From Endozoicomonas arenosclerae (GTDB lineage: Bacteria; Pseudomonadota; Gammaproteobacteria; Pseudomonadales; Endozoicomonadaceae), in NCBI RefSeq assembly GCF_001562015.1, contig NZ_LASA01000052.1, forward strand, positions 1 through 64,000: a stretch of 64,000 nt of DNA, given 5' to 3'. The translations under genes were made by a program, and so were the position numbers. Below, one piece after another: positions 16,421 to 25,069 of the stretch. The notes under the pieces are model-generated. The model searched no databases and was not told where the DNA came from. It was given only the letters and a program-made list of their open reading frames with translations. Each line of letters starts with the position of its first letter. Positions within the stretch are counted from its first letter, which is position 1.

Positions 16421-17614
16421 TCAGACCCGGGTGACTCGGGCAATGATCGCCTTGATGTATTCTGTTTCTGGAATAGCAGGCAGAACAGGATGATCAGGCC
16501 CCTGGTGGCCCTGCTCAATGATTTGCAGATTACGATCAATATGGCGACTGCCCGCTCTCAGGGCATCAAACAGTGAATCCTTTTGCAGGTGCATAGAGCA
16601 GGAACAGGACACCAGAATGCCATCCTTTTCCAGCAACCTCATAGCCAGTTCATTAATACGACGATAAGCCTGCTCACCGGCTTTGGTATCTTTACGCTTT
16701 TTGATGAAGGCCGGTGGATCGACAATCACTACATCAAATCGCTCACCTTCATCTCTCAGGGCTTTCAAAGCAGTGAAAGCATCACCCTGAATCGATTCCA
16801 CCCGATCAGCCAAGCCATTCAGTTCAGCATTGTCATGAACCAGATCAACCGCCTGTTCGGAAGCATCAACACAAACCACCTGGCTGGCGCCAAAAGCGGC
16901 ACACTGAACACCCCAGCCACCGACATAACTGAAAACATCCAGCACTCTTTTACCATTTACATAATGACGTAGACGCTCGCGGTTCAGACGGTGGTCATAG
17001 AACCAGCCTGTTTTCTGGCCTTTCATAACCGGTGCCTTGAACTTTACGCCGTTCTCTTCCAGCTCTACCTGTTCAGGCACTTCGCCATAAGCCACTTCGA
17101 CATATTCAGGCAGCTTTTCCAATTGACGCCCGGTGCCATCGTTTTTCAACAGGATGCCTGAAGGCTTCAAGACTTTGACCAGCGCTTCAACAATCTCATC
17201 CTTCACCACTTCCATACCGGCTGTGGACATTTGTGCCACAACAATATCACCAAAGCGATCTACCACCAGACCCGGTAATCCATCACTGTCGCCAAACACC
17301 AGACGGTAGAAAGGCTTGTCGAAAACTCTCTCTCTCAGGCTCAAAGCAACCTGAATACGGTGCACCAGCAGCGAACGATCCAGAACATATTTACTGTCAC
17401 GACTAACCAGACGGGCACAGATCAGACTATTGGGGTTGATATAGCCCGTACCCAGAGGTTTGCCTTCAGCACTTTCAATTTTGATCAGCTCACCCACTTC
17501 AAAGTTTTTCAGGGGAGAAGTCTGGGTATCAACTTCGTTGCTGTAGATCCAGAGATGGCCAGCTTTTAATCGACGGTCAGCCCGGTTCTTCAGGCGGAGA
17601 GTTTTTAGCGTCAT
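16421..17614 (-). CDS. rlmI: RlmI-type 23S rRNA (cytosine-C5) methyltransferase
   Basis: A 397-residue class I SAM-dependent methyltransferase. A PUA-type RNA-binding domain occupies the N-terminus (LKNRADRRLKAGHLWIYSNE). The SAM motif is VLDVFSYVGGWGVQCA, with VCVDAS after it, and the catalytic region is VIVDPPAFIKKRKD followed by SCSCSMHL. RlmI methylates C1962 of 23S rRNA; the same architecture is shared by related RlmI/RlmK-like enzymes, so site specificity is inferred. Length matches the E. coli protein. The upstream side is occupied by an IS200-type element. Confidence 0.9.
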   Translation of the reverse strand: MTLKTLRLKNRADRRLKAGHLWIYSNEVDTQTSPLKNFEVGELIKIESAEGKPLGTGYINPNSLICARLVSRDSKYVLDRSLLVHRIQVALSLRERVFDKPFYRLVFGDSDGLPGLVVDRFGDIVVAQMSTAGMEVVKDEIVEALVKVLKPSGILLKNDGTGRQLEKLPEYVEVAYGEVPEQVELEENGVKFKAPVMKGQKTGWFYDHRLNRERLRHYVNGKRVLDVFSYVGGWGVQCAAFGASQVVCVDASEQAVDLVHDNAELNGLADRVESIQGDAFTALKALRDEGERFDVVIVDPPAFIKKRKDTKAGEQAYRRINELAMRLLEKDGILVSCSCSMHLQKDSLFDALRAGSRHIDRNLQIIEQGHQGPDHPVLPAIPETEYIKAIIARVTRV

Positions 17615-17744
17615 GGGGTTACAACCAGAGCGGCAAGAGGGATAAGCGCTCCATTATAATAACTAGCGCCATATTCTCCAAAGCGACTATTGATGAGAAA
17701 TTTAAAAGCCATTAAGCTCAGCAGGGTCTTATAGGGAGTAGAAG

Positions 17745-18340
17745 GTTTCAATGAACTACCCCGCAGCAAGCTGCGGGGTATCCTCAGTGCAACTTGAGTG
17801 GTCAGTCCATAAACAGACTGATTTGGTTCGGACTTATTTCCTTCCGGTGTAGCTGCTTGCACTCCGCATTGCCTTGGTTTTTGACATAATTTGCAATTAC
17901 ATCTTCATTACCATGCTGGCCGACAGTATTCATAAAATATCCTGAACTCCAGAATGCTCCACCCCATAACTTTTGCTTAACTTCAGGGTTTTTCTTGAAA
18001 ACTTCACGTGCCGTGATGCTCTTTACTTTCTGAGCGATCGACTTCGGACTCATGGTCGGTACCGACTGTATAAGAAAATGGACATGATCCTTATCAGCAC
18101 CAATTTCTAAGAAGTAAATTTCATAACGCTCTGAGATAGCCAAGCATACCTCCTTCAACGTCTTGTCTACTTCATCGCTAAAGACCACTCTTCGATACTT
18201 TGCTGGACAGACCAAGTGATACATAAGAACAGTGACATTGTGGGATTTGTGGATGAACCTACTTTTAGCCATCCACAAAATGTAGTCACAAGTTCATGCT
18301 GCGGCTAATGCCGCAGAAACGCAGCAAGCTGCGGGGAATA
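17745..18340 (-). mobile_element. IS200-type insertion sequence, apparently intact
   Basis: A single Y1 transposase gene is flanked by subterminal hairpins typical of IS200/IS605 elements. At the transposase 3' side is CCCCGCAG-CAAG-CTGCGGGG (17759-17778). At the 5' side are TGCGGC-TAAT-GCCGCA (18300-18315) and CGCAG-CAAG-CTGCG (18320-18333). The AGCAAGCT core is shared between the two ends. These elements have no terminal inverted repeats and make no target duplication, so the exact ends given here are approximate. Confidence 0.8.
17802..18272 (-). CDS. tnpA: IS200/IS605-family transposase TnpA
   Basis: A 156-residue Y1 single-strand transposase. The HUH motif is HVHFLIQ, and the catalytic tyrosine is in NYVKNQG near the C-terminus. 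SRFIHKSHNVTVLMYHLV and CPAKYRRVVFS are standard for the family. The frame is undamaged. ATG at 18272 is preferred over a TTG two codons earlier. No tnpB/IscB partner is present, as usual for IS200. It cuts and joins single-stranded DNA at the hairpin-marked ends. Confidence 0.93.
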   Translation of the reverse strand: MAKSRFIHKSHNVTVLMYHLVCPAKYRRVVFSDEVDKTLKEVCLAISERYEIYFLEIGADKDHVHFLIQSVPTMSPKSIAQKVKSITAREVFKKNPEVKQKLWGGAFWSSGYFMNTVGQHGNEDVIANYVKNQGNAECKQLHRKEISPNQISLFMD

Positions 18341-18536
18341 TGACCCGTAGAGATTCAAGCCAGCAAGCTGGATGATACTTTAAAGCTTGAACTCACAGCA
18401 CAAGCCCAAGCCAGTAAAGAGATAGCCAGCCCTGCTGCCTAAAAAACAAGCTGACAATTAAGAGTCACTCCAGGCACTCAGTAGGAAGGGCTCATTATTT
18501 TGCAAACTGGCAAACACATAAAAGTAAACAAAATAT

Positions 18537-18561
18537 AAAAAGTACCCATAGTATACTTTTT
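18537..18561. promoter_or_regulatory. Palindrome upstream of SDR gene
   Basis: AAAAAGTA and TACTTTTT form perfect 8-bp arms around nine bases, 99 bp upstream of the SDR start at 18660. A second GTAC-rich stretch follows (18565-18582). It could be an operator for the SDR gene. The rest of 18341-18659, between the IS200 end and the SDR gene, shows no gene. Confidence 0.4.
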
Positions 18562-18659
18562 GGCGTACACTACCTCGTACTTCTAAGACCACTGACTTAA
18601 ATTCTTTGTCCCCGACAAGGCTGACGTCAGAAAATAATAAAAAGAACAGGAGTATCTCT

Positions 18660-19433
18660 ATGGCCATGCAGGGCAATGTCGTGCTGATCACCGGTGGTGG
18701 CAGCGGTATGGGAAGACTGGCAGCGCAGCGTTGGGCTGAGGCTGGCAAGCAAGTTGCCATATTTGATATCAACGAAGCAGGCCTTCAGGAAACCGCTGAA
18801 GGTTACGAGACCATCCACCCTTTCGTAGTCGACATCACTGACTATGAAGCGGTAAAGAAAACCGTAGAAGAAGCTGAGGCGAAGCTGGGCGCCATTGACC
18901 GACTATACAATTGCGCAGCGATCATGCCTCTGGGCAAACTGCTTGAGTTCAGCCCGGAACGCACCCGCCAGATGATGGATATAAACTACATAGGTCTGGT
19001 AAATATTACCCACTCGGTGCTACCCGGAATGATTGCCAGAGGAAAAGGTGACTTCATCAGCTTTGCTTCAATGGCTGGCTGGGTTCCCATGCTGCTCACC
19101 GGTGCTTATTCAGCCAGCAAGTTCGCTGTTGCCTGTTACTCCGAAACCCTCTATCACGAGAACATCAATTCCGGCGTTCGATTCGCCTGTGTCTGCCCAC
19201 CAGCAGTTGCAACGCCCCTGCTTAAACAAGGTAAAGAAACCGCCTGGCCAAAAATGCTTCAGGAAGGTGATGACCCTATTGCCCCAGCAGAAGTCATTGA
19301 TGCCATTGAAAAGAGCATTGATAAAAATGAATTCTGGGTATTCCCCAACAGTGCGGCCAGATGGGGTAACCGGGTTCGCAGAATGTTCCCTGGAGCACTC
19401 TGGAAGCATGTTCATAAAGTGGAAGGCTGGTAA
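18660..19433 (+). CDS. SDR family NAD(P)-dependent oxidoreductase
   Basis: A 257-residue classical short-chain dehydrogenase. The cofactor loop is TGGGSGMG (11-18), D36 at the end of strand 2 suggests NAD preference, and the catalytic residues are S137, Y150 and K154 (YSASK). The C-terminal RRMFPGALWK is basic, as in some lipid- or steroid-acting SDRs, but the substrate is unknown. ATG at 18660 has ACAGGAG upstream, which settles the start. It is a single gene with its own promoter region and a palindrome at 18537-18561. Confidence 0.9.
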   Translation: MAMQGNVVLITGGGSGMGRLAAQRWAEAGKQVAIFDINEAGLQETAEGYETIHPFVVDITDYEAVKKTVEEAEAKLGAIDRLYNCAAIMPLGKLLEFSPERTRQMMDINYIGLVNITHSVLPGMIARGKGDFISFASMAGWVPMLLTGAYSASKFAVACYSETLYHENINSGVRFACVCPPAVATPLLKQGKETAWPKMLQEGDDPIAPAEVIDAIEKSIDKNEFWVFPNSAARWGNRVRRMFPGALWKHVHKVEGW

Positions 19434-19489
19434 CAACAAGCTCTAAAATTTATTCAACTCTCTAAGACTACTCTGCTGTTTTTTATACG

Positions 19490-19519
19490 AGAGCTGACCT
19501 TCGATTTAAGATCAGCTCT
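19490..19519. terminator. Weak hairpin between convergent genes
   Basis: AGAGCTGA and TCAGCTCT form an 8-bp stem with a 14-base loop, followed on the plus strand by TTTAAA. It lies between the SDR gene (ends 19433) and a convergent hypothetical gene (ends 19541), where a terminator is expected. Confidence 0.45.
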
Positions 19520-19540
19520 TTAAACCCTCTAAACAACACT

Positions 19541-20044
19541 TCAATGGTGCGAGGGGCACATCTTTTTCATTGTGAATTTATGATTGAACTCTGTTCTCGG
19601 TATAGCACCATCGCTACCCGGTTCTAGAAGAAGGGGTTCAGACTTAGCTTCAGTATCTTCAAGATATGCAACGTTACGCATACCTGCAGGAATTCGGAAT
19701 ATCAGAGTGCTATCAGGAAATCGGCTGACAGCGGTCTCTGAATCAGACTTATACTTTTCCAGATCTTTCCCAAGAAGAATAAATACCAGCTGAGTTGGAG
19801 TCACCAGTGTCTCTAATCTGTGTACACAACCCGATTCTTCTTGCTCAGAACTGGCATCAGCAATGTACTTTCTACACTCATCATTAACCGCTTCTAGGAT
19901 GTATTTGCAGGAAGTGTCATACTTCGCATCATAGGCATTTAGAGGCCAAACCACCTGAGTCTCCACGAGACTTTCCGCATAACTATTCATTGCGAATAGC
20001 ATTACACATAACATTGTGCAAAAAACTGACTCTTTCATCTTCAT
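19541..20044 (-). CDS. Hypothetical secreted protein
   Basis: A 167-residue protein that I do not recognise. It has a probable signal peptide (residues 1-23, ending NSYA, with a hydrophobic VFCTMLCVMLFAM core). The mature part has four cysteines outside the leader (CKYIL, ECRKY, GCVHR, KKMCPSHH), enough for two disulfides, and no repeats. The start could be at Met1 or Met3. AAGGTAG precedes it. It is convergent with the SDR gene and lies apart from the GNAT gene upstream, so context gives no function. Confidence 0.65.
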   Translation of the reverse strand: MKMKESVFCTMLCVMLFAMNSYAESLVETQVVWPLNAYDAKYDTSCKYILEAVNDECRKYIADASSEQEESGCVHRLETLVTPTQLVFILLGKDLEKYKSDSETAVSRFPDSTLIFRIPAGMRNVAYLEDTEAKSEPLLLEPGSDGAIPRTEFNHKFTMKKMCPSHH

Positions 20045-20218
20045 TTATCACTACCTTATATAAGCCACTCTCCCAACTGAGACAGAAAAGCCCATACATA
20101 GTTCAATTAATAAAGGAAGAATCAATAGAGTTTAAGCTATGGCTTGCTATATAAAGTCAAAAAGCCAACTGTGAAATGCAAAAATACCGCTCAATATGGA
20201 ATATTTATTCACATCTAT

Positions 20219-20701
20219 TTAAAAATACTGCGGTATTTGTAAAGGCAACGGACTTTTGTTGTTGAAAGATAAAACCATGCAAGTTGTATCTTTATAAGGT
20301 TGATTAGCACTAACAGATTCAAAACCCTGCCTTCGGTAAAACTCGGGATCAATGTCTGAAAACAGATAGATGCCCTTTGCACCCGATTTGCCAAGATTAT
20401 CGGATATTTCTTTCACCAGCCTTGATGCATAGCCCTTCCTGAGCTGATCGTCTCTGGTCGCAACCGAACCAACACCAAAACAACCTTCAGGTAAATTAAA
20501 GAGATTCTGATAAACAATCAGGGACGAAACTGCAATACCTTCACTTTCATAGACATACCAGACTCCCTGCTGGTACTTTTCACTCTCATGGCACTCTTTC
20601 AGATAGAGTTCTTTTGTATCTCCATCTCCCCAGGCTTCATAGCCCATCAGGAAGATTTCATCCCATTCAGATCGCCTGGCTTTACGAATCCCTGTACTCA
20701 A
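20219..20701 (-). CDS. GNAT family N-acetyltransferase
   Basis: A 160-residue acetyltransferase. The acetyl-CoA pyrophosphate loop is seen as RDDQLRKGYASRLVKEI (R/Q-x-x-G-x-G/A type), followed by IYLFSDIDPEFYRRQGFESV, a common GNAT C-terminal pattern. The acceptor substrate is unknown. The start is TTG with AGAGG seven bases upstream. It lies downstream of the acyl-CoA dehydrogenase gene on the same strand but is separated from it by a hairpin at 20726-20749, so it may be transcribed mostly on its own. Confidence 0.82.
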   Translation of the reverse strand: MSTGIRKARRSEWDEIFLMGYEAWGDGDTKELYLKECHESEKYQQGVWYVYESEGIAVSSLIVYQNLFNLPEGCFGVGSVATRDDQLRKGYASRLVKEISDNLGKSGAKGIYLFSDIDPEFYRRQGFESVSANQPYKDTTCMVLSFNNKSPLPLQIPQYF

Positions 20702-20725
20702 AAATGACCTCTACAGAAAATGTGT

Positions 20726-20754
20726 GCTCACCAGAGTGATCTGGTGAGCTTTTT
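20726..20754. terminator. Strong hairpin between acyl-CoA dehydrogenase and GNAT genes
   Basis: GCTCACCAGA and TCTGGTGAGC form a perfect 10-bp stem with a GTGA loop. A run of five T follows on the plus strand, and the matching A-run precedes the stem on the minus strand. Both flanking genes are on the minus strand, so it probably ends the acyl-CoA dehydrogenase transcript despite its weaker U-tract (ACACATTTT) in that direction. Confidence 0.65.
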
Positions 20755-20758
20755 ATAA

Positions 20759-22555
20759 TCAGACAAACACAAACTCTTCTTCAGTCAGAGTCATGGTGCT
20801 TTCAGCTCCAGCCATAATGGCCGCCTTGTGCACCTGAGCTCTTGGCAACAAACGCTCAAAGTAGAATTGTGCAGTGGCTACTTTTGACTTGTAGAGTGGG
20901 TCGGTTGAACCTTCAGCAATCTCTCTTTGGGCAACATTCGCCATCTGCATCCACAGATAACCCAGTATCACATAGCCGGAATACATCAGGTAATCGACAG
21001 AAGCCGCCCCCAGTTCATCCGGGTTAGACATGGTCTTCTCACCCACATGCATGGTGATTTCGCCCCACTCTTTGTTCAGAGCCTGCATGGGTTCAATGAA
21101 CGACTGAAGACTTTCATTGTCACTGTTAGCCTTGCAGTACTTGTGAATCAGTTTTGTGACACTGGCCAGCAAGGCCCCCTGGCTACCCATAACCTTTCGA
21201 CCTAAAAGATCCAATGCCTGGATACCAGTGGTCCCTTCATAAATCGTGGATATACGTCCATCTCTTACTATCTGTTCCATACCGTGTTCAGAGATATAAC
21301 CATGACCACCAAATACCTGCATACCGAGATTGGTGACTTCCTGAGATACCTCAGTACAGAATGCTTTGGCAATCGGAGTCAGCATACCCAGCAGGTCTTC
21401 AGCCTGTTTTTTGTCCTCTTCGTTGCCAAACTTCTCATGGTCCACCAGCTGCGCCAACCAGTAAACGAATGCCCTGGAACCTTCCGTGAACGCTTTCTGG
21501 GTCATCAGCATTCGGCGCACATCGGGGTGAACAATAATCGGGTCAGCAGCACCATCGGGATTTTTAGGGCCGGTGAGAGAACGCATCTGCAAACGCTCAC
21601 GGGCATAAGTCACAGCACCCTGAAGCGAGGCTTCTGACATGGAAAGTCCCTGAAGTGCTGTCCCCAGTCTGGCGGAGTTCATCAGCTTGAACATGATATC
21701 CAGACCACGGCCTTCTTCACCCAACAGAACAGCCCGGGCACCGTCATAGTTCATAACACAGGTTGCGGAGCCTTTCAGACCCATTTTTTTCTCGATAGAG
21801 CCACAGGTAATGTTATTAAACTCTCCCATGGAACCGTCTTCTTCCACCCAGTATTTAGGCGCAATAAACAGAGAAACACCCTTGGTGCCTTCTGGTGCCC
21901 CCTCTACACGGGCCAGAATCGCATGAACAATATTGTCGGTCAGATCCTGCTCGCCACCGGAAATAAAGATCTTGGTGCCTGACAGTGTATAGGTTCCGTC
22001 GCCATTGGGTTTGGCCTTGGTGCGCAATAAACCTACATCGGATCCACAATGAGCTTCGGTCAGACACATGGCTCCCGCCCACTCACCGGTCAGAATCTTT
22101 GGCATGAAGCGCTTCTTCTGCTCTTCTGTACCGCCATTCAACAAGCAGGTTACGGGAGCCAGTGCCAGGCCTGTATACATGTTGAACGCCCAGTTTGCAG
22201 AACCAGCCAGTTCAGAAACATAGGCTCCTACCGAATTTGGCAGTCCCTGGCCGCCGTCGCTCTCTGAAACACCCATTGCCTGCCAGCCACCTTCACCCCA
22301 GAGCTTGAAAGCTTCTTTAAAACCGCTGGGCGTAGTCACCTTGCCTTCATGAAACTGACAACCTTCCTCATCACCGACTTTCTGAAGTGGGTGCAGGGTG
22401 TTTTCTGCGAACCTTGCGCCTTCTTCAACGATGGCATTGAGCAAATCCGGCGAAACCTGCTCGCATCCCTCAAGACCGGCATAGTGCTGCTCAGAGTTCA
22501 ACAGATCATTCAATACAAACTGGATATCACGTAATGGCGCTTTATATTCAGGCAT
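20759..22555 (-). CDS. Acyl-CoA dehydrogenase, DmdC-like long form
   Basis: A 598-residue flavin-dependent acyl-CoA dehydrogenase of the long subfamily that includes 3-methylmercaptopropionyl-CoA dehydrogenase (DmdC). The N-terminal extension MPEYKAPLRDIQFVLNDLL, CLTEAHCGSDVGL (FAD/substrate loop), TIYEGTTGIQA with the catalytic Glu, and a C-terminal acyl-CoA_dh_C domain (last 130 residues) are all present. Family members act on 3-methylmercaptopropionyl-CoA or on other acyl-CoAs, and the sequence alone does not decide. It lies downstream of a TetR gene on the same strand, with 374 bp between them holding a hairpin and presumably its own promoter. Confidence 0.88.
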   Translation of the reverse strand: MPEYKAPLRDIQFVLNDLLNSEQHYAGLEGCEQVSPDLLNAIVEEGARFAENTLHPLQKVGDEEGCQFHEGKVTTPSGFKEAFKLWGEGGWQAMGVSESDGGQGLPNSVGAYVSELAGSANWAFNMYTGLALAPVTCLLNGGTEEQKKRFMPKILTGEWAGAMCLTEAHCGSDVGLLRTKAKPNGDGTYTLSGTKIFISGGEQDLTDNIVHAILARVEGAPEGTKGVSLFIAPKYWVEEDGSMGEFNNITCGSIEKKMGLKGSATCVMNYDGARAVLLGEEGRGLDIMFKLMNSARLGTALQGLSMSEASLQGAVTYARERLQMRSLTGPKNPDGAADPIIVHPDVRRMLMTQKAFTEGSRAFVYWLAQLVDHEKFGNEEDKKQAEDLLGMLTPIAKAFCTEVSQEVTNLGMQVFGGHGYISEHGMEQIVRDGRISTIYEGTTGIQALDLLGRKVMGSQGALLASVTKLIHKYCKANSDNESLQSFIEPMQALNKEWGEITMHVGEKTMSNPDELGAASVDYLMYSGYVILGYLWMQMANVAQREIAEGSTDPLYKSKVATAQFYFERLLPRAQVHKAAIMAGAESTMTLTEEEFVFV

Positions 22556-22865
22556 GTCTCAGTCCTCAGATACTGTCTTCCGTGAACTGTCTTATTGGCA
22601 CATAGAAACCTTGTTCTATGGCTGTCTGATCCATTCAGAGGCTTGCTTCGGTCAGGGAAAATTGAAGCCTGGAGACTTCATACTCTGTCAGCTTCTGGCA
22701 CGATCAATTAAGACAATTGTTCGAATCTTTATGGGATGAACTCTAATGGAAAGGAATTTTATGGCAATACTCCATTTGCACTAGGGAGAATGTCTGGAGA
22801 GGGCTTTTTGATTTAAATTGAACGGCCAGCAAAGAACCGGCCTTTAACAAAGAGCGCATAGCGCG

Positions 22866-22902
22866 AATAATTTCTCATTCCCCAAGGTAATGAGAAATTA
22901 TT
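22866..22902. terminator. Perfect 14-bp inverted repeat after the TetR gene
   Basis: AATAATTTCTCATT and its exact reverse complement flank a 9-base loop (22880-22888), 28 bp past the stop of the minus-strand TetR gene. It is AT-rich with no long T-run beyond the arms, so it could be a terminator or a regulatory palindrome of the downstream acyl-CoA dehydrogenase gene. Elsewhere in 22556-22929 I see nothing definite. Confidence 0.5.
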
Positions 22903-22929
22903 ACAGACGCTAATTTTGCTATTCGTGGC

Positions 22930-23580
22930 TTACTCTACGCCTGGCAAAGCATCCTGCTCCATGCCACCCGCGAGAAACTCAATCAGGAATTGAGACTGCT
23001 GACTCAGGTACTCCGGTGTCCAGGTTTCAGGATCCAGACGACACTGCTGATCCCAGCGAGCCACAGTATGGATCACAAGAGAGCCCATAAAGGTCAGTCG
23101 AGCATAGAGTTCTTTAACACTCAAATTCGGAAGAACCGTTCCAAAAGCTTCGGTCATCCGAACAAGGGAACTGCTTCTTGGAGTGTCCATGGCTACGATT
23201 TGCTGGTTACCACGCTGAAACAACTGGCTGATCAGACTGGTATAGGAGCTCTCCTCTCTGGAAGTCTTCAGGTGCTCCATGTAGGGAATCACCAGTACCT
23301 TGGCCAGATCCCGGGTGGCGGGAGGCTCTTCCCGATTGAGAATATCATCAAGCATCTCGTGACGCTTCTGGTTCAGCGGGATCATACGGTAATCGAGAAT
23401 GGCGTTGATCAGCCCTGCCCTATCACCAAAATGGTACTGAACAGCAGAATTATTTTTCTGCCCTGCGGCTCGGGCTATTTCACGATCTGAAACAGCATCC
23501 AACCCTCTCTCGGCGATCAGCCTTTCCGCTGCTTTTACCAGCGCTTCCTTAGCGTCTGTCAGCTGTATAATTGCATTCAT
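22930..23580 (-). CDS. TetR/AcrR family transcriptional regulator (second of subfamily)
   Basis: A 216-residue TetR-type regulator. The helix-turn-helix is ALVKAAERLIAERGLDAVSD then EIARAAGQKNNSAVQYHFGD (residues about 10-58), followed by GLINAILDYR and EMLDDIL, the same words as in the regulator at 8398-9009. The ligand-binding part diverges. An inverted repeat immediately upstream of its start (23599-23629) is a candidate autoregulatory operator. The target may be the DmdC-like gene just downstream or genes elsewhere. Confidence 0.92.
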   Translation of the reverse strand: MNAIIQLTDAKEALVKAAERLIAERGLDAVSDREIARAAGQKNNSAVQYHFGDRAGLINAILDYRMIPLNQKRHEMLDDILNREEPPATRDLAKVLVIPYMEHLKTSREESSYTSLISQLFQRGNQQIVAMDTPRSSSLVRMTEAFGTVLPNLSVKELYARLTFMGSLVIHTVARWDQQCRLDPETWTPEYLSQQSQFLIEFLAGGMEQDALPGVE

Positions 23581-23598
23581 AATGGTGCCATAAAGATT

Positions 23599-23629
23599 AA
23601 GTGATTTAACTTAATTAAATTACTCACTT
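23599..23629. promoter_or_regulatory. Candidate operator of the second TetR gene
   Basis: AAGTGA and TCACTT are inverted arms 19 bp apart within an AT-rich stretch containing TTAATTAA, starting 19 bp upstream of the TetR start codon. The motif differs from the operators at 8298-8341, consistent with a separate specificity. The remaining 23630-23904 shows no gene that I trust. Confidence 0.4.
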
Positions 23630-23904
23630 TAATATCATTTAAATTAAAACTGGTCAGTTCAGTTATATTGGCTGCCAGTTGTCAAAAGCCTGTCTATATT
23701 ATCTCAATTATTTGTTTTGAAATGCCGCCATTTAGAACCCTTTGCAAGTAAAGAGGGTGGGATAATGGCAGTATTTCTGACTCAAAGCTGTTTGATACAA
23801 CTGTGCACAGCCCCTTAAATCGAACGCCAGCTTAACATCTGTGGCCTTTGTGGGGCGAACTCCATTTGGAGCTGAAGTTTTAATTCTACTGCACCGGTTA
23901 AAAA

Positions 23905-24972
23905 ATGGATTCCAAATTGATAAGCATAAAAAACGGGGTACACCCAGCACTTTTTAGCGTTTGTCGGTCACTCATTTTGTTGTTTGCCTTGCTTTCAGGC
24001 ATTACCGAGGCAGCGATCCCGGGCAAAATTCATCAAATATGGATTGGTGAAAAGCTACCCGAATACCTGGATATCATCAGCCAGAGTTTCAAAAAGGTCA
24101 AAGGTTGGGAGTATAACCTGTGGCGTGCCACTCAAGACAATTTTTTCGATCCTAACGGGAAAATCACCCGATATACCTGGACTGAATCAGAACACATCGT
24201 CCAAGAATACTTTATAGATGAACTTTTTGACAACGAGTATTCGATCATAAAGAGCATTCTTGTACATAACAAGACATCCAAAGACAACCATCTGGCCAGC
24301 CTGGGAGATATACTCAGATATCGGATCGTTCATGAGTTTGGCGGCTTTTACTTCGACATGAAATTTGAGCTGCTCAACCCTGAAGAGCTGTCAGACCTTG
24401 CCAGACAACCTTTGTACAATATGATAACAGCCAATGAGTTTGCCTTTAGCAGCGCTCAAAAAGGTTATTTGAGCAATGGTTTTTTTGCAGCTGAAGCACT
24501 CCATCCTGCTCTAACCAATATGTTATTCACAGCTCATCTTCTGGAGGAAAAAATCCCAACGTCGAATGTTGATATATTTGGCCCCGGTTTTTTTCTTCGG
24601 GAGATAGAAAACTGGTACCGCATTGCAGACCCTGAGAAAAAACAAGGGTGGCTGATGCTCCCACACACAAAAATTTATCCTTACATTGACTGGGCTCCCA
24701 ATGATGAAGACTTAGCTGCTGATACAACACCAATAAAACCCATCCGGAAGCTGAGAGAGGCTGGCTATGATTTCTGCTATGTCAAAGCCGATCCTCAATT
24801 CAAATTTCCACAAATCTATTTAAGAGAAATGAATTACCTTCGCGTCAATGGCGGCTCCGGGTTCTTTTATCAGTACCCATGCAAAAAATACCCTGATGCT
24901 ATTGCCATGGATCACTTTGACTCCGGCAGCTCCTGGAACAGTCACGATCGTTACGCAGGCAAACATCGATAA
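23905..24972 (+). CDS. Secreted DXD-type glycosyltransferase-like protein with altered motif
   Basis: A 355-residue protein with a probable N-terminal export signal (hydrophobic SLILLFALLSGITEA, ending near residue 37) and then the start of a GT32/GT44-like fold (IPGKIHQIWIGEKLPEYL). The ASLGDILRY stretch (131-139) and EFGGFYFD precede the metal/sugar site. Family members have DxD, but here the residues are D151-M152-K153. C-terminal residues show no named domain. Such enzymes glycosylate surface glycans or, in pathogens, host proteins. With Lys in place of the second Asp, activity is uncertain. There is no clear ribosome-binding site at this ATG. Confidence 0.72.
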   Translation: MDSKLISIKNGVHPALFSVCRSLILLFALLSGITEAAIPGKIHQIWIGEKLPEYLDIISQSFKKVKGWEYNLWRATQDNFFDPNGKITRYTWTESEHIVQEYFIDELFDNEYSIIKSILVHNKTSKDNHLASLGDILRYRIVHEFGGFYFDMKFELLNPEELSDLARQPLYNMITANEFAFSSAQKGYLSNGFFAAEALHPALTNMLFTAHLLEEKIPTSNVDIFGPGFFLREIENWYRIADPEKKQGWLMLPHTKIYPYIDWAPNDEDLAADTTPIKPIRKLREAGYDFCYVKADPQFKFPQIYLREMNYLRVNGGSGFFYQYPCKKYPDAIAMDHFDSGSSWNSHDRYAGKHR

Positions 24973-25069
24973 CTGACACCTTGCCAGAAAACCATTTCTC
25001 GAAAGGTGCTGATTAAAGTGTCAGGCTTCCCACTCTGCTTTTTTCCTGAATAACTTCCGGCCACGAGCA

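Noticed and set aside
23732-23950. 72-residue minus-strand frame upstream of the glycosyltransferase
   Set aside because: It lacks a start signal and overlaps the plus-strand gene start; no family match that I can name.
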